Shown here: positions 11,701 to 23,700 of the stretch, piece after piece
Layout of the letters: every line of letters begins with the position of its first letter
Numbering within the stretch: position 1 is the first letter of the stretch
Assembly (NCBI GenBank): GCA_934045905.1
Contig: OW203763.1
Location: forward strand, 19,722,948-19,786,947
Length of the DNA stretch: 64,000 nt
Source: Leuctra nigra
Lineage: Eukaryota > Arthropoda > Insecta > Plecoptera > Leuctridae
Direction of reading: 5' to 3'
Notes under the pieces: model-generated
What the model was told of the DNA's origin: nothing
The model's input: the letters and a program-made list of their open reading frames with translations, nothing else
Database searches by the model: none
Position numbers and translations under genes: made by a program

Positions 11701-14700
11701 ATTCATTTTATGTTAACTTTCGTTCCAGGTCAATCCTGCTGGTTTCAAGAAGCCACCTTCACAAAAATTAAGTAGCAAAAACAACGGTGGCAACAGTGTG
11801 AATAAACGGAAGGGTTGTCGATGTGGGAATGCCACTGCTACACCTGGGAAGTTGACGTGCTGTGGCCAGCGGTGTCCGTGTTATGTCGACAGCAAAGCGT
11901 GCATAGATTGTCGATGTCGGGGATGCCGAAACCCTCATAGACCTGGCGGTCACAAGGTGATTCATTTGAAAAACAATATGGAATTATGCAGACAATAGAC
12001 ATTGTAATTGTAACAAGTTGCTTTTAATTGAGGGTTGGAAATTAAACTAGTGTGTGGGTACAGATAGTATAAATAATGACTAATGAGTGACTAATGAATA
12101 GGTAGGGTCACATTCAAAAGAAGCCGGCCAAATCCCTATGTTGGTATGGAAAACCGGTATAGGAAGTATTGAATGTGGCTGTAACTACCATATGACGTAC
12201 CTATGAGTATGAGTGACCATGAATGGTCATGGGGAGAGCAGGCCATGAATGGAACCTATTTTGGAATTACGAAGCTGCATTGAAGCCTAAATTATCAAAT
12301 AGATAGCACACAAATATCTAGAACGAATCATTTTTCCGGGCTTCTTCCTTATCTACTTCTGTCCGAGCTTTTGTCTTCTCTTTACAAGAGATTATATATC
12401 AAAATGTTGATAATTAAGTATTTATAACTACCCTCAGCTTTGAAATTATTTTGAATTATTTTGCTTTGAAAATATGCCATTTTATGTATAAACTATTTTG
12501 AAAGTACTGCATACACTCTAGGTAGGTTTTATTAGATGACTAAAATGTACATTGCCAGTTGGCATTGCTTTTGACAAATTACATACAAGAATATGTCTTG
12601 GGAGAAAAGTGCACCCCACATGGATGAGCTTCATTTGTTTCATTTCATTTTCATTTATCCAAGATCTAATTCTATGTAGATACAGCCGCGGACTCATTAA
12701 TAAGTAGGTAGTAGTACTTGCGAAAATATAAGTCGTTTTTCAAAGCTTGATTATCCAGACGACATCACAGGTAATGCCATCACCTGCAGAAGGCAAGCTG
12801 GTGGGGTTGGAAGGTTGGATGATTATAATCAACCAACTAACCATCTCAAGTAACCATTTCTCCATTCAACAAACATTGGTGCTTATTTGAGCTCCAACTT
12901 AGGCGTTATCCATCAATTATTTAGTCCGTGGGTGTACCTTTCAATTAGGTATGTGTTAGTAAAAGTTTTGCTTGACAGGTGCGTCCGATGATCCCCGAAC
13001 TGGAGAATTTCCACATCCAGCTGGAGAACGATGCGAGAACCTCGTCGAGCATGAGTGTGTCCGCCCTCAGTACATCGAATATCAGCACATCAAATCTAGA
13101 CTGGCTCGTTGCAGCAGAGCACGACCCTCAACTTCGACATTCGTTGGAAGCCGTGGAATCATTTGCTACTCAGTCGAGTCTTGGCATGACAGGAGAAACG
13201 TTAGGTGACAGTATTCAGGTATGTATCAATCTCCATTAACTATTAAGCACTTAATTTGACTGATATACACAAATATATTTGCACACAAAAGTACCTACCT
13301 AACAATTTTTCGACAAAAAACAGACAAAAATTATAATATGTCACTATTTAATCCTGCTATTACTAGTGACCCCCACCAATTTTGGAAGAAATTACATAGG
13401 TACTAATATTTTCTCTCTTGTTTTTTTAATGTTTCTTTCTCTTAAAATTACATATTTCAAAACACATTTGATGGTAGATTTATTCCTCTTTTCAGTTTGA
13501 TCAACTGGACTGTAAACTTTTATTTATAATCTTTGAATTAGGTACCTACCGTAAACCGGGGTAATGCTGAACAAAATTTGACTACTTTTGTGAATACTAG
13601 GAAAACGCTCGGTGTAACGCTTTGATGAGCGAGTACCAAAACGCGCATCATCTCCAACCAGAATTTCGTAACGCACAGAAAACATAATATACACCCACAT
13701 TGAATTGAAATACGATCCACAAAATCAAAATAAAAGTACCTGATTTTAATTGAAACTGAAAATAGCCATCTATACACTCTGGTGCATCAAGAAAATTGGA
13801 TCAAAGTTGCACTGGAAATCCCGTTTTGATATAATCTCTTCTGACATTCTATTTCAAAACAGTTAAAATTGAAAAAAGTACATAAATTCTCTACTGATTG
13901 GGCTGAAAACTTGTAAAATAAGAGAAAATGGTACCTAGAGTTAATGTCTACGCAAAATTTGAACTTCATCGGAACATTTTGATTTTCCACCACTTTTTTA
14001 AATTTTAACCAATAGTAGGATTTTGCTGAGAAACTGTGTAAAAGTTGATAAAATGTTGATCTTCATTACACTGCAAGTTTTAATTTGATCAAATCAACCA
14101 TTCATTTTAAAAATTGAACCAATCAATGGATTTCAATTTTTTTTATAATTATTAATTTTAAAACTATACGACAGCCTCAAAAAATTTGAAAAATACGATT
14201 TGATAGGTAAAACCATGGACTAATACACCTTTACAGGAATAGATAACGCCATATCAATTACATGCAAAACGAGCGTCCTACCCGTGTCCAGCAATCAATC
14301 AGCAATCAGCTGCACTGCAATCAATTGCAATCAGCAATTCACAGAAATAATTTAGGCGGTTTGGCAGATTCTTAAATATGGACGGAAAAATTGAATAGTT
14401 TCATACGGTACCTAGTCTTGCAAATTTAAATATTTACTTGCAGCTTCACACACAATTAAATAATCACTGATTCTCCTTCTTTGGCGTGATACAGTACGCG
14501 TGTTTGGTCTTTTGGCTGAAGAAACAATTAAAGAAAAACACAATATGTTCGGCAAAATCACTGGAAAATCATGTAAAAACTAAAAATGTTTAGAAAGCTA
14601 AGGTGAACCGGGTAGTTCATATGAAACGCGAAGTTACCTGTAGTAAAGGTGTATTCATCCATGGTAAAACGGTGTATTTCAATTAATATCATAGTTATGC

Positions 14701-15625
14701 ACAAAGTTGCATTACTTTCGGTACAGCCCTCGTACTATATTATACACTTACCTATTACACTGACTATTATACAAGTTGTCATATTTTTCCAACTTCATAT
14801 GTTGAGTATTTTTGAAAAAAAAACTATTTGATGTTCAGAATTACCCCTGTGTTCAGCATTACCACATTTTACGGTATCTAGGTATTATAATTTATTATTT
14901 ATTAGATTAGATTTCATGGTAACTGAAGCGTATCAATTGATTTTGGTCGACTTGTAATAGGTACCTCAGCGACTAATATCTACTCTATCTAGAGACCACA
15001 CTTTGAAACATTTAAAAAAAAAATGTGAGCAGATTCAGATAAACCACATTTCAGAAAACCTCACTTCTCTGTAGAGGTAAAATTAGATTAGGTAGGTACC
15101 ATTAGAACAACGATGCAGACTGCTTGTATGCTCAATTTCACACCACTGCACGAATATTACTTGACCTTATCGATTCAAGGTCACTGTCTTCCAACAACGC
15201 AAGTCGCGCTGCTGCGTCTTGATATTTTGAGACGAACCTATCAGAACAGCGTGCACACTGCCGCGCATTGTAAATAGATCTGTTTTTATTGAGGTTGACT
15301 CTTCTTTCATCTGTGAATTTGCATGACGAATTCGATCAGAGCTCTGATTGGCTGAGCAGCCAACTTAGCGTAGCTACGAAAAATCGCGTCCTTGGAAAAC
15401 AGGATATACTATTTTTATGTGCCTATGTATTAACCCACTTTGACATGCTACCTACCTGTATTAACTCACTATTCAAAAGGTTAAAAAACATTTTTCGATT
15501 GGATGCAGGTTTTGGGAGTCTATACAACCCAGCTCCAACACATTCCGTCAGCGCTACCAGCTGCTTTACTCATGGGTGAAAGTTCAAACGATGACTCAAA
15601 CAGTGACGTCGAAGTCGACATCTGA
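8713..15625 (+). CDS. msl-2: MSL2-type E3 ubiquitin ligase, 4 exons, 443 aa
   Basis: Exons 8713-9459, 11729-11956, 12979-13218 and 15509-15625 are all phase 0 with GT/AG introns; the stop is at 15623-15625. The start MNPTTLY at 8713 matches the conserved MNP N-terminus of the family; an in-frame ATG at 8698 would add five residues. Residues of about 36-85 hold the RING finger (LRQSLCCTVCGNLLIEP, then CQHHVCRKC and CILC). Exon 2 carries the cysteine-rich CXC domain (GCRCGNATATPGKLTCCGQ, CPCY, CRCRGC). The C-terminal exons are polar and end in an acidic tail (SNDDSNSDVEVDI). Known role of the family: subunit of the MSL histone H4K16 acetyltransferase complex, acting in the nucleus on chromatin, with ubiquitin ligase activity from the RING. 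It is shorter than human (577 aa) and fly (773 aa) proteins. The introns hold mobile elements at 10288 and 13549. Confidence 0.93.
9673..9758. repeat. Hairpin inverted repeat in msl-2 intron 1
   Basis: A 26-bp arm (within 9673-9700, including cacccacctccaagtgttc) is repeated inverted at 9733-9758 with about two mismatches and a loop of about 35 bp. It is a small palindromic MITE or an RNA hairpin in the pre-mRNA. Confidence 0.6.
10288..10919. mobile_element. hAT-type non-autonomous element with 8-bp target duplication
   Basis: Ends CAGGGCCAGCTTTAGG and (inverted) CAGGGCCGGCTTTGGG, flanked by the perfect 8-bp duplication cttggtac at 10280-10287 and 10920-10927. CAGGG termini and 8-bp duplications are hAT features. 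The 632-bp interior has no transposase. It is related to the copy at 19589-20322, which lies in the opposite orientation. It contains a C-rich run near 10810. Confidence 0.9.
13549..14874. mobile_element. Non-autonomous DNA transposon with CCGTAAA...GGTAATGCTGAAC inverted ends
   Basis: Left end ccgtaaaccggggtaatgct and inverted right end ccgtaaaatgtggtaatgct, each flanked by TA (13547-13548 and 14875-14876). The interior (1326 bp) is non-coding. A diverged fragment of the same family occurs at 36285-36665. The superfamily is uncertain; TA duplications suggest a Tc1/mariner-like target choice. It lies in msl-2 intron 3. Confidence 0.75.
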
Positions 15626-16064
15626 CATCATCCGAGTTCCTATCTCACGAACAACACTATCCTAGTTACAATTGACGATGACTTTAATTAAGGGGTAAAT
15701 TGATTTAAGTTATTATCTGGACTGGTCATATTCTGACGTGAAATTTTCTTTGTGTATTCACAAACTATTGAATTAATTTCATCTCGGCAATAGTAGGTAC
15801 GATGTTATAGGGTGCATGTTTTTTTCTATTTTTGTACTTTACCTATTAGTGAAACTAAGCTGTCTTCATTGATTTCTGCCAAGTAACAATTGCATGTTGC
15901 TACTTTTGCATGTTCTTTATTCCTATAACTACTGATTTTAAACAAGTGCTCTATGTAAGAGCATTTTTATCATTTACAATCAAAAAGTAATTTACTAGTG
16001 AGTTATTTTGATTGTATCACTTTTAAGGAGATGATTCATCAGAGCTAATGTGCATTTTGTTATC

Positions 16065-16070
16065 AATAAA
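16065..16070 (+). terminator. Candidate msl-2 poly(A) signal
   Basis: AATAAA about 440 bp after the msl-2 stop codon, in an otherwise non-coding AT-rich 3' region. Confidence 0.55.
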
Positions 16071-16302
16071 TAACCTAGCAATCTGATTTTAAAAAATGTA
16101 AATTGGCATACTTATGTATATCAAACATTGCAAAAAGGGGCGTGCGGTTTGGGGTAGGCAAGGTGGCTCAAACAAAATCATTAAAACAGGTAATTAAAAA
16201 AAAGTAAACTTGGTGTAGTACCTATCTTGTTATAGACATTAATAAAAAAACTTCACAATGCAATGGAGGATGATCGAGAGAGAAAGAGACTTGGGATCAA
16301 AT

Positions 16303-16410
16303 TACGACTAACCAATGATGTTGGACACATTGAAATCTCTGTAAGGTGACTATAATATTACGACTAACCGATGATGTTGGACATCAGTTGAAATGTCTGT
16401 AAGGTCTCTC
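16303..16410 (+). repeat. Two-copy tandem repeat of about 55 bp
   Basis: The sequence ttacgactaaccaatgatgt...tctgtaaggt is repeated with a few changes, first at about 16303-16349 and again at about 16359-16410. Confidence 0.7.
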
Positions 16411-18274
16411 TGTATTTCTTTCGTCAGACCAGATAAAAGTGATTCTGTAGGTAGTATTACAATACTGTAAACAGTCACAGAAATTTGGAATTGTGACAAA
16501 ATTATAGTGATGTAGAGATAAAAATGAAATCGATAATTTATATTAAAACAATGTGCATGTCCCAAATCAGTTACTTGACACATTGATAGACTTCATTTAA
16601 CTTTTTTCATAAAATAATCTGAATTGTATCTTATGTATGTAATTTCTCCTTTGATTCAGTTTCACCGACATATCAAGCAAGTCTTTGTGTGATCCTATTT
16701 CTCTTTTTATCACGTAGATCACACATTAGTTTGATGAAAGAATAGCACTTTAAATAAGTGAAATACAATGTCTAGTTCAATTAAATAAGCCTGAACTGTC
16801 AATCGCTCACAAAGAGAACTGAAACGATAATCAACTATTGGCTGTATCAAAACCACAACCTCTTTTGTTGTCATTTGGGCGTACTATAATTATGTATTAT
16901 ATTTTTTATGAACAACCTGGGTAATGAAATGAGGATGTAGGAGTGAAACAAATTGATTAAGAAAAATCTTTTACATCTTTATTTAATCTTTTACATTATT
17001 TTATATGACTACTACCATGTAGTCATACTTCCCATATAGTTTTAGATTGAGTGAGGACTAACATACAGAGGTCTAGGTGTAATCTCCATAATGGTTATTA
17101 TACATTCGGATCTTTTCATAATTTCCTATATTTTACAAAGGCAAATAAATGTTGTTGCAGTTCTCAATTCTGTACTTCAGACGTAGAAGGCCCGATATCC
17201 ATTCCAATAATTCTTGAGGTGAGATTAAAAAATAAAAACCATTAATTCTGCCTTCATCCAATCCTATTTGTAACCGTGACATGAGTCATTTTGAAAAAGA
17301 ATACTACTTCAATATACATAGTATGTATCTGTATTTGGGAACATCAGCCCATTTACTATAGATAGAGCTTATTACGCAATTCCAAAAGTATGTAAAGTAA
17401 TATAATATTAATACAATATCAAGAAAATGGTTATTAGGACTTCTGTGTCTGAGGTACAAAATTATTGCACTGCATGACTACTGTCTTCTACTTTCATCCT
17501 CATAAGTACACCCTAATCGGTGTCGGTTTTCTAAGTAACATCAGCAATACAAACATCAATCAGCAGCCTTAAGATTAGCCTTCTTCTTAACAACAATAGG
17601 GAGGCCTTGGCAATGATAATCAATAATCATAGATTTAGAGTTCAATTACATAATATCTTGGCTGAGATATTAGGTACATAAAGAGAGGTCCACATTTTGC
17701 ATGTTATAAGAATTCTTGACAGCAGATATTCATTGTGAGGGTGCACTACTAGATTGACAGGTTGCCTCTTGGGTTGAAATCTTTTTTTCACAGTTGGTAT
17801 TTCTAAACAAATCTTTGTCAAATATGTTACTTACTGCTGTGACTAATACTATTAATTGGCATATTCTAAACTTGGTAGGCAAAGATTTCAATTAATAGAT
17901 ACGTAACATAGAGTAATACCTAATAATAATGTTAGCAATAGATATTTGGTACAGCCTAGTACCTGGTCTACCCACCACTGAAAACCGCACTGCTTGCTTC
18001 TTCAGACAGATAGTCTGAAAGATATTTTACCTTACATGAAATGGCTACAGTATACATTATTTGTATATAAAATGTAGAAAATACTGTGACAATTGTGACC
18101 TGAATTAAAATTTCTGCCTTTCAGTAGCTTTGTCAGTGTTCAAAAGTATCAATAATTCCTCTGTATCACTTGTAAACTAATAAATGTTATGGAACGAAAC
18201 GAACTGGAAATTGTATATTTTTCTGAATAGGTTTTGTCTAACATACGTCATGGGGCAAAGTAGATACTTCATGG
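16411..18274. other. Intergenic stretch between msl-2 and the hAT element at 18275
   Basis: AT-rich, with no gene seen. The only recognisable piece is a single MITE end at about 17165-17232, listed separately. Confidence 0.5.
17165..17232 (+). repeat. Solo end of the 28138-28402 MITE family
   Basis: The segment ctgtacttcagacgtagaag...gatatccattccaataattcttgaggtgag matches the right end (inverted) of the MITE at 28138-28402. No second end lies nearby, so this is a fragment. Confidence 0.6.
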
Positions 18275-18640
18275 TAGAGATGGGCATTTTTTAGTAATAA
18301 ATCGATTCTCCGATTCGATTCGATTCTTGAGGAGTTGAATCGATTCGCCGATTAATCGGCTACTAAAAAATCAATTAATCGATAAAAAATCGGAATTTAG
18401 GAATCTCACAATTTGAATAAAAGTACCGCGAAATCAAAAGACATACACAGAAATAAAGACATTCTAGCAAAGGATTTGGTTTCTTAGGACAAGATATTAT
18501 CATTTATTGTTAAATCAATGAATGTCAACTACATTTTTATTGAAAAGGTTGAGCTGGCACATGTTTTAGGACATAAATTCACTTCCATTTGGTTGAATCG
18601 AAAAAGATCGAAAATCGAATGAAAATAAATCGATATAGCG

Positions 18641-18672
<32 letters not shown>

Positions 18673-18983
18673 GTCTATATTCTCAACAGAGCCAGGCTCC
18701 ACTAGTGAGAATGTAATATAAAGAAGGGAGGAGAGGAAACCCGGTACCGGCATGTAGCCTACTCCTGACGAAAGATACCAAGGGGACCAACGGCTTAACG
18801 TCCCTTCCGAAGGACGGTGTAACATTCACAGCACGAGCCTCCACAACCCGCGCCGTCGAGAGACTGATAACAGGTGGAGGAAGGTCGAGTTAATCAAACT
18901 CAACAGAATCGATTTAAAAATCGATGAATCGAGAGCTAAAAAATCGATTTTCCAGAAAATCGATTCTGAATCGCCCATCACTA
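18275..18983. mobile_element. hAT-type element with 8-bp duplication, carrying a nested 5S-derived SINE
   Basis: Ends TAGAGATGGGC and, inverted, TAGTGATGGGC are flanked by the perfect duplication cttcatgg at 18267-18274 and 18984-18991. The interior is unusually rich in ATCGATT-type motifs. About 250 bp of it (18641-18890) is a later SINE insertion, so the element itself is about 460 bp. Confidence 0.88.
18641..18890 (-). mobile_element. 5'-truncated copy of the 5S-rRNA-derived SINE
   Basis: Read on the minus strand this matches the body of the SINE at 49671-50066: ctgttatcagtctctcgacg, cttcggaagggacgttaagc, ggtaccgggtttcctctcct, then a (TAA)n tail. The 5S-like head is missing because the copy is 5'-truncated. 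Confidence 0.85.
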
Positions 18984-19588
18984 CTTCATGGTCACTGCAA
19001 TGCAAACTATGAACTTCAAACTTCATTCATGGGTTCATGGGGACTTCAAACTTGTGAATATTGATATTGTGAGTTGTGACACATTAGCTCATAGTTATTT
19101 GATGCAAATAAATCTGTCCAAGATTTTTAAGAAATTTATTTGGAATGTAATTATTTCCTGGATACCATAAATCTCAGTGGTCAACAGTATATCTACCAAC
19201 ATTGAAAGGAAAAACTACCCCCTAAACCGAGAAGATTGTGATTGTCTCGTTGAAGTTTAGAGTTTATGTTGCAGCCACGAAGTTGTAGTACTGAGTTGCT
19301 CTTTGACCACTTTTATAAAAAAAGTATATCTAAAAGTTATGAGTATATTTTGCACAAATATCACTGAACTTGAAAGTTAAATTAAGATCTAGAAAACCAC
19401 TCGTAACTTTAATACCAACATTAAAAACATGGTCATGGTCATTCAGAGTAATTCATTTCCTACAACTGTTTCGCTTCCACATAAACTCTCAATGAGATGA
19501 TTTCAATCTTAATTTTGGCTAAGGTTTTCATTTAGCTCCTTTAGTGTTACGTAGTAGAATGTATCGATCACTATGCTGTGGATAAGAT

Positions 19589-20322
19589 CAGGGCCGGCTT
19601 AAGGTACATTCTGGATGTACGCGAAAAATGATAATGCCGCCTATCAAGGGCGTACGCAGGATGACATTTCTATTGTGAGGAGGGGGGGGGGGGGGGGGCA
19701 CGTTCTTAATAATTTGAAAACTAACAGACGAAATAGGGGGGTTCGGGGGCACAGCCCCCGAGAAAAATTTGGTTCAAGGTCATTCGATTTGGTGCAATTT
19801 TGAATCGCAGATTAGTTATTTTTGGGAAATATAAATTACCAATGTCCAAAAATAATTCCAGTCATTTTGGTAAGTTTTCGACATGATCTGCCTCTTTCTT
19901 TTACTTTTTTGTTCACATATTATTTTAAATGTGCTGCTTTCTTAGATGATGTTCTGATTTTGGGGGGGACGCTCCCGGATTTTTTACATTTCATGGTAAT
20001 TTTGAAGTAAACCTACGCGTTTCTGGTAAAATTACTGCAACATTGAACTCAATTTTTCTTGGTAATTTTTCATGCGCAAACAAAAAGTTCAGGAACATAT
20101 CTAGGTGAAGGTATTAACATAACATGAACGAGATTTGTTTGGATACATTACAAAACATCAGTCGTCGTTTCCCCAAAAATAATTTTATTTCTTCCGAGCT
20201 TGAATATTGGTCTACATGATGACACAAAATAGTAAATTTTCGAAAAATGCTGAAAGTGCCGCCTATCCGAATGTGCCGCCGTACGCGGTCGCGTACGTCG
20301 CCTATGCCTAAAGCCGGCCCTG
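19589..20322. mobile_element. hAT-type non-autonomous element with 8-bp target duplication
   Basis: CAGGGCCGGCTTAAGG at the left and inverted CAGGGCCGGCTTTAGG at the right, flanked by the perfect duplication gataagat (19581-19588 and 20323-20330). Long stretches match 10288-10919 in reverse orientation. It contains a run of about 18 G at 19681. No transposase is present. Confidence 0.9.
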
Positions 20323-20707
20323 GATAAGATTTGATGACATGTGAAGAATAATTGAAGGAACTTGGACAATGAGTGTAATAGAATGAATGTACACAAGCTA
20401 ACAAGAACTTGTTTATTGACTGAAAACAAGCATTTGGTAAAAGATAAATTCACACCATAAAACTAGCACGAGTTGTGGTGGATGGTATTCTCGAATGATA
20501 GTTAGTCAAAAGTAATGAATTTTGGAAATTGGAAGCTCTAAATGATGTCATTGGCATTCTAGTAAAAAATAATTTTGAAGGTTCGAGATAACAAAAGATT
20601 TAAAAATGAAATGGTTCCCTATATGACGATATTGATAACAAATGGACAATTAAAAACGATTAGGACCGTAAACCAAGAGAATAATCGAAACTTGGTCATA
20701 GGAAAGT

Positions 20708-23700
20708 CTAACTGACGTAGCGTTGGATGGCACGACGACGGATATTTTCCATCGTCTGGTGAATCACCCACACTGCAAAGCGAGGCGCAATGCTCTCTAG
20801 GGTCTTGACTACCCACACCTGAAACAAGAAATAGAGAGACTTAACTGTAATTCATTCCACAAACCTGTTATCACCCACGGCCACCAGCCACCATCAGCTC
20901 CACTCCGTTCTTCTCCTGATATCTTATTCTTAAAGGAAATCTAAACATCACGATGCTCTCTCTTTCTAACAGAGTAGCATAACTTCCTCCCCCAAAAAAT
21001 GTATTCAACCCGTTGGCAAGGTATAAAGACGAAGTATACTTTAAAGTTATTGGAACACATGAGTCCAGATTAATTTGTGTTATAGAAATGAAAGTATAAA
21101 AATTAAAAAATACTAATTAGGTAGGTATATGTAAGTACGTACAACGAATAGCAAAGCACGTATTACTTTAATTTTTTATACTTTCGTTAAAAATTTTCTT
21201 TGAAACGGTAGTATAAATAAAATATTGCTTGGAAAACAAATTAAAATTAAACCAGATTAAACCCCAAATTTTATAAATGGCCAGAACTACTCTAAATTGT
21301 GGCCTGTTATTAGGATTCAATCAAATGCTATTTTTTTTAACATTTCAAAGTTACTGCTCCCTCTAAAGAGGCAAACGGAAGCGAACGGGAATCGCTTGGT
21401 TCGTCAGAGCGTTTTTTTGAAATTGTGTCTTCCCACTTAATAATTTTAAAAAATCAGATAGTAACGACCCATAACAGCCTAATATACTAAATAATGCCGC
21501 ACACTGGAGTTCATTATGACCTCTGGTGCGATCTCAAAGTGTTAAATACGATATTTTTTATAAAATAATTGAAAATAATCTTATTTAACACTTTGAGGTC
21601 TCAAAGATCGCTTTGAGGATCGCACTTTGAGAAATGCGATCTCAAAGTGGTAAATACGATATTTTTTATAAAATAATCGAAAATAATCGTATTTAACACT
21701 TTGAGGTCGTACCAGAGGTCATAATGAACTCCAGTGTGCGGCATTATTTAGTATATTAGGCTGTTATGGGTCGTTACTATCTGATTTTTTAAAATTATTA
21801 AGTGGGAAGACACAATTTCAAAAAAGCGCTCTGACGAAGCGTGCGATTCCCGTTCGCTTCCGTTTGCCTCTAAAGGTAGGTACCTACTAGGTTCACTCCT
21901 ATAGTGTGGTTTTATGGAAAAAGTGTTTCCTTTAAACGCATTAGAAGACCACCTCATGAGTTTGTCTCTGGGCCGAGTCGTTTTGATTGGTTTTCAGAAA
22001 ATACAGCTGTCCGCAAAACGCAAATTCACACTATGTCAACATAGGTACCAACGTTAAGTCATTAAAAATGTTCTGTACGTACTAGCATTGAATGTGGCAT
22101 GTAGCCGGTGGTGACATCTAGGATGCCGATGGTGTCGATGGCGCTCTTGACATAACGCTCTGGCGTCGGCGCCATCCATGTTCCGTGCTTGATCTTGCTC
22201 ATCTTGGTTGCAACATAGCCAGGCATCAGGCACTGCACGGTGACACCTCGACTGCGGTACTCGTTGTGGATGTCTTTCGTAAACTTCTCCACGTATGCCT
22301 GGAAGATGCAAGCAAAAATATCTAGGATTAGGTACTTACTACTTTTAACATAAAAAAGTTTGCTTCCGATTGCTTTAAAATATGCACATCCAAATTTGAC
22401 ATCCCACTGGTTCTGCCTCCTGGAATTGGTGACCCCCCTTCCCTCGACATCATGTAATAGAAATTGCGGAATTCAGGATATTGCAGGTCCCACAATTACC
22501 TGTACGGTCTACGTAGGTTCTCAATAAGTGTACCTGAACAATGCTGATTGTACCTAGGTACTGAGAATGATCGACCATCTCTTACCTTGGTAGCACCGTA
22601 GACTGTCAATAATGGACTGGGAATTAATGCAGCAGTCGATGACACATTTACAATGATTCCCTTCCTACGCTCAACCATCTGTGGCAGGAGCATCTTCGTC
22701 ATGTTGGTAACTGCGATGACATTACAGTTGATCATGTTCGAGAAGATCTTTTCACCGTGTGGTAACTCTAAGAAGTATTCTGGATGTGGATAACTGACGC
22801 CCACGTTGTTGATGAGACATCCGATCTCGAGGCCGTACATTTCCTTTTCAATGTTGTGGTAAGCTTCTGCAGTGGAATCGTAGAAGTCGGCTTCAATCAG
22901 TTTCACATTGACGCGGAATTCTGCCTCTGAAAGGCAAGAGTCATTAGAAGAGACATCTTGATCATTTTTTTCCAACATTTTCTTTATTGTAAATTTGCAA
23001 ATTTTTAAATGTTAAAATTGTTTTTCTGTATTTTTCTGGATATTTTTAACCTCTTTGGCCTAAAAGATCGAGTGGAAGGAGGCAATAATTGGCCAATTAT
23101 AGCGAACCTTCCCAGCATTCGCCTCACGACTGAGGGAATCCTCGAAAAACCAGTCTTCTTCTTCAGTCAGGAAGAAGTGTCGTGGGAATCGAACCCGGGA
23201 CTCTGTAGTGCAAGTTCAGAGTGTTTTAGCCCTGGGCCATCTTGCTCCATTAGCATCATGTACGTATTTCTCAACAAACTTATGAGAAGGAAATTTAAAA
23301 GACAATTTAATTTATTAAAATGTTCGTGTCAACATTTAAATGATAAAATAAGCTAAATTTACATTTTTTGCTAGAGCAACCTAGCAAATTCAAAATTACG
23401 TAGGTACCTATCCGTTTTGTTTGCAACTTCCAACTTTTTCCAATTTGTGAAATATGTATCATAATAAAATATAACTCAGGTAGTTTATTACCTAATTATT
23501 TTGAATTATGCCTATCTTTATTTGGTAAGTCTGCTTAGAAAAAAATTATAATCTCTACTTAGACAAGACATCGAGAAAAAAATAGCAGGCTATTATTAAA
23601 TGGAGGACAAACTTTTTATAGAAACTAGAGAGAAAGACCACATGCACACAATTTAAAATGAAGTCGGTAGGTACCTACTTCCATAAATAAGCCCACAAAA

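Noticed and set aside
22054..22311. An 85-residue minus-strand ORF overlapping SDR exon 5
   Set aside because: It is the wrong frame of a real exon; the SDR frame carries YVEKFTKDIHNEY and MPGYVATKMS.
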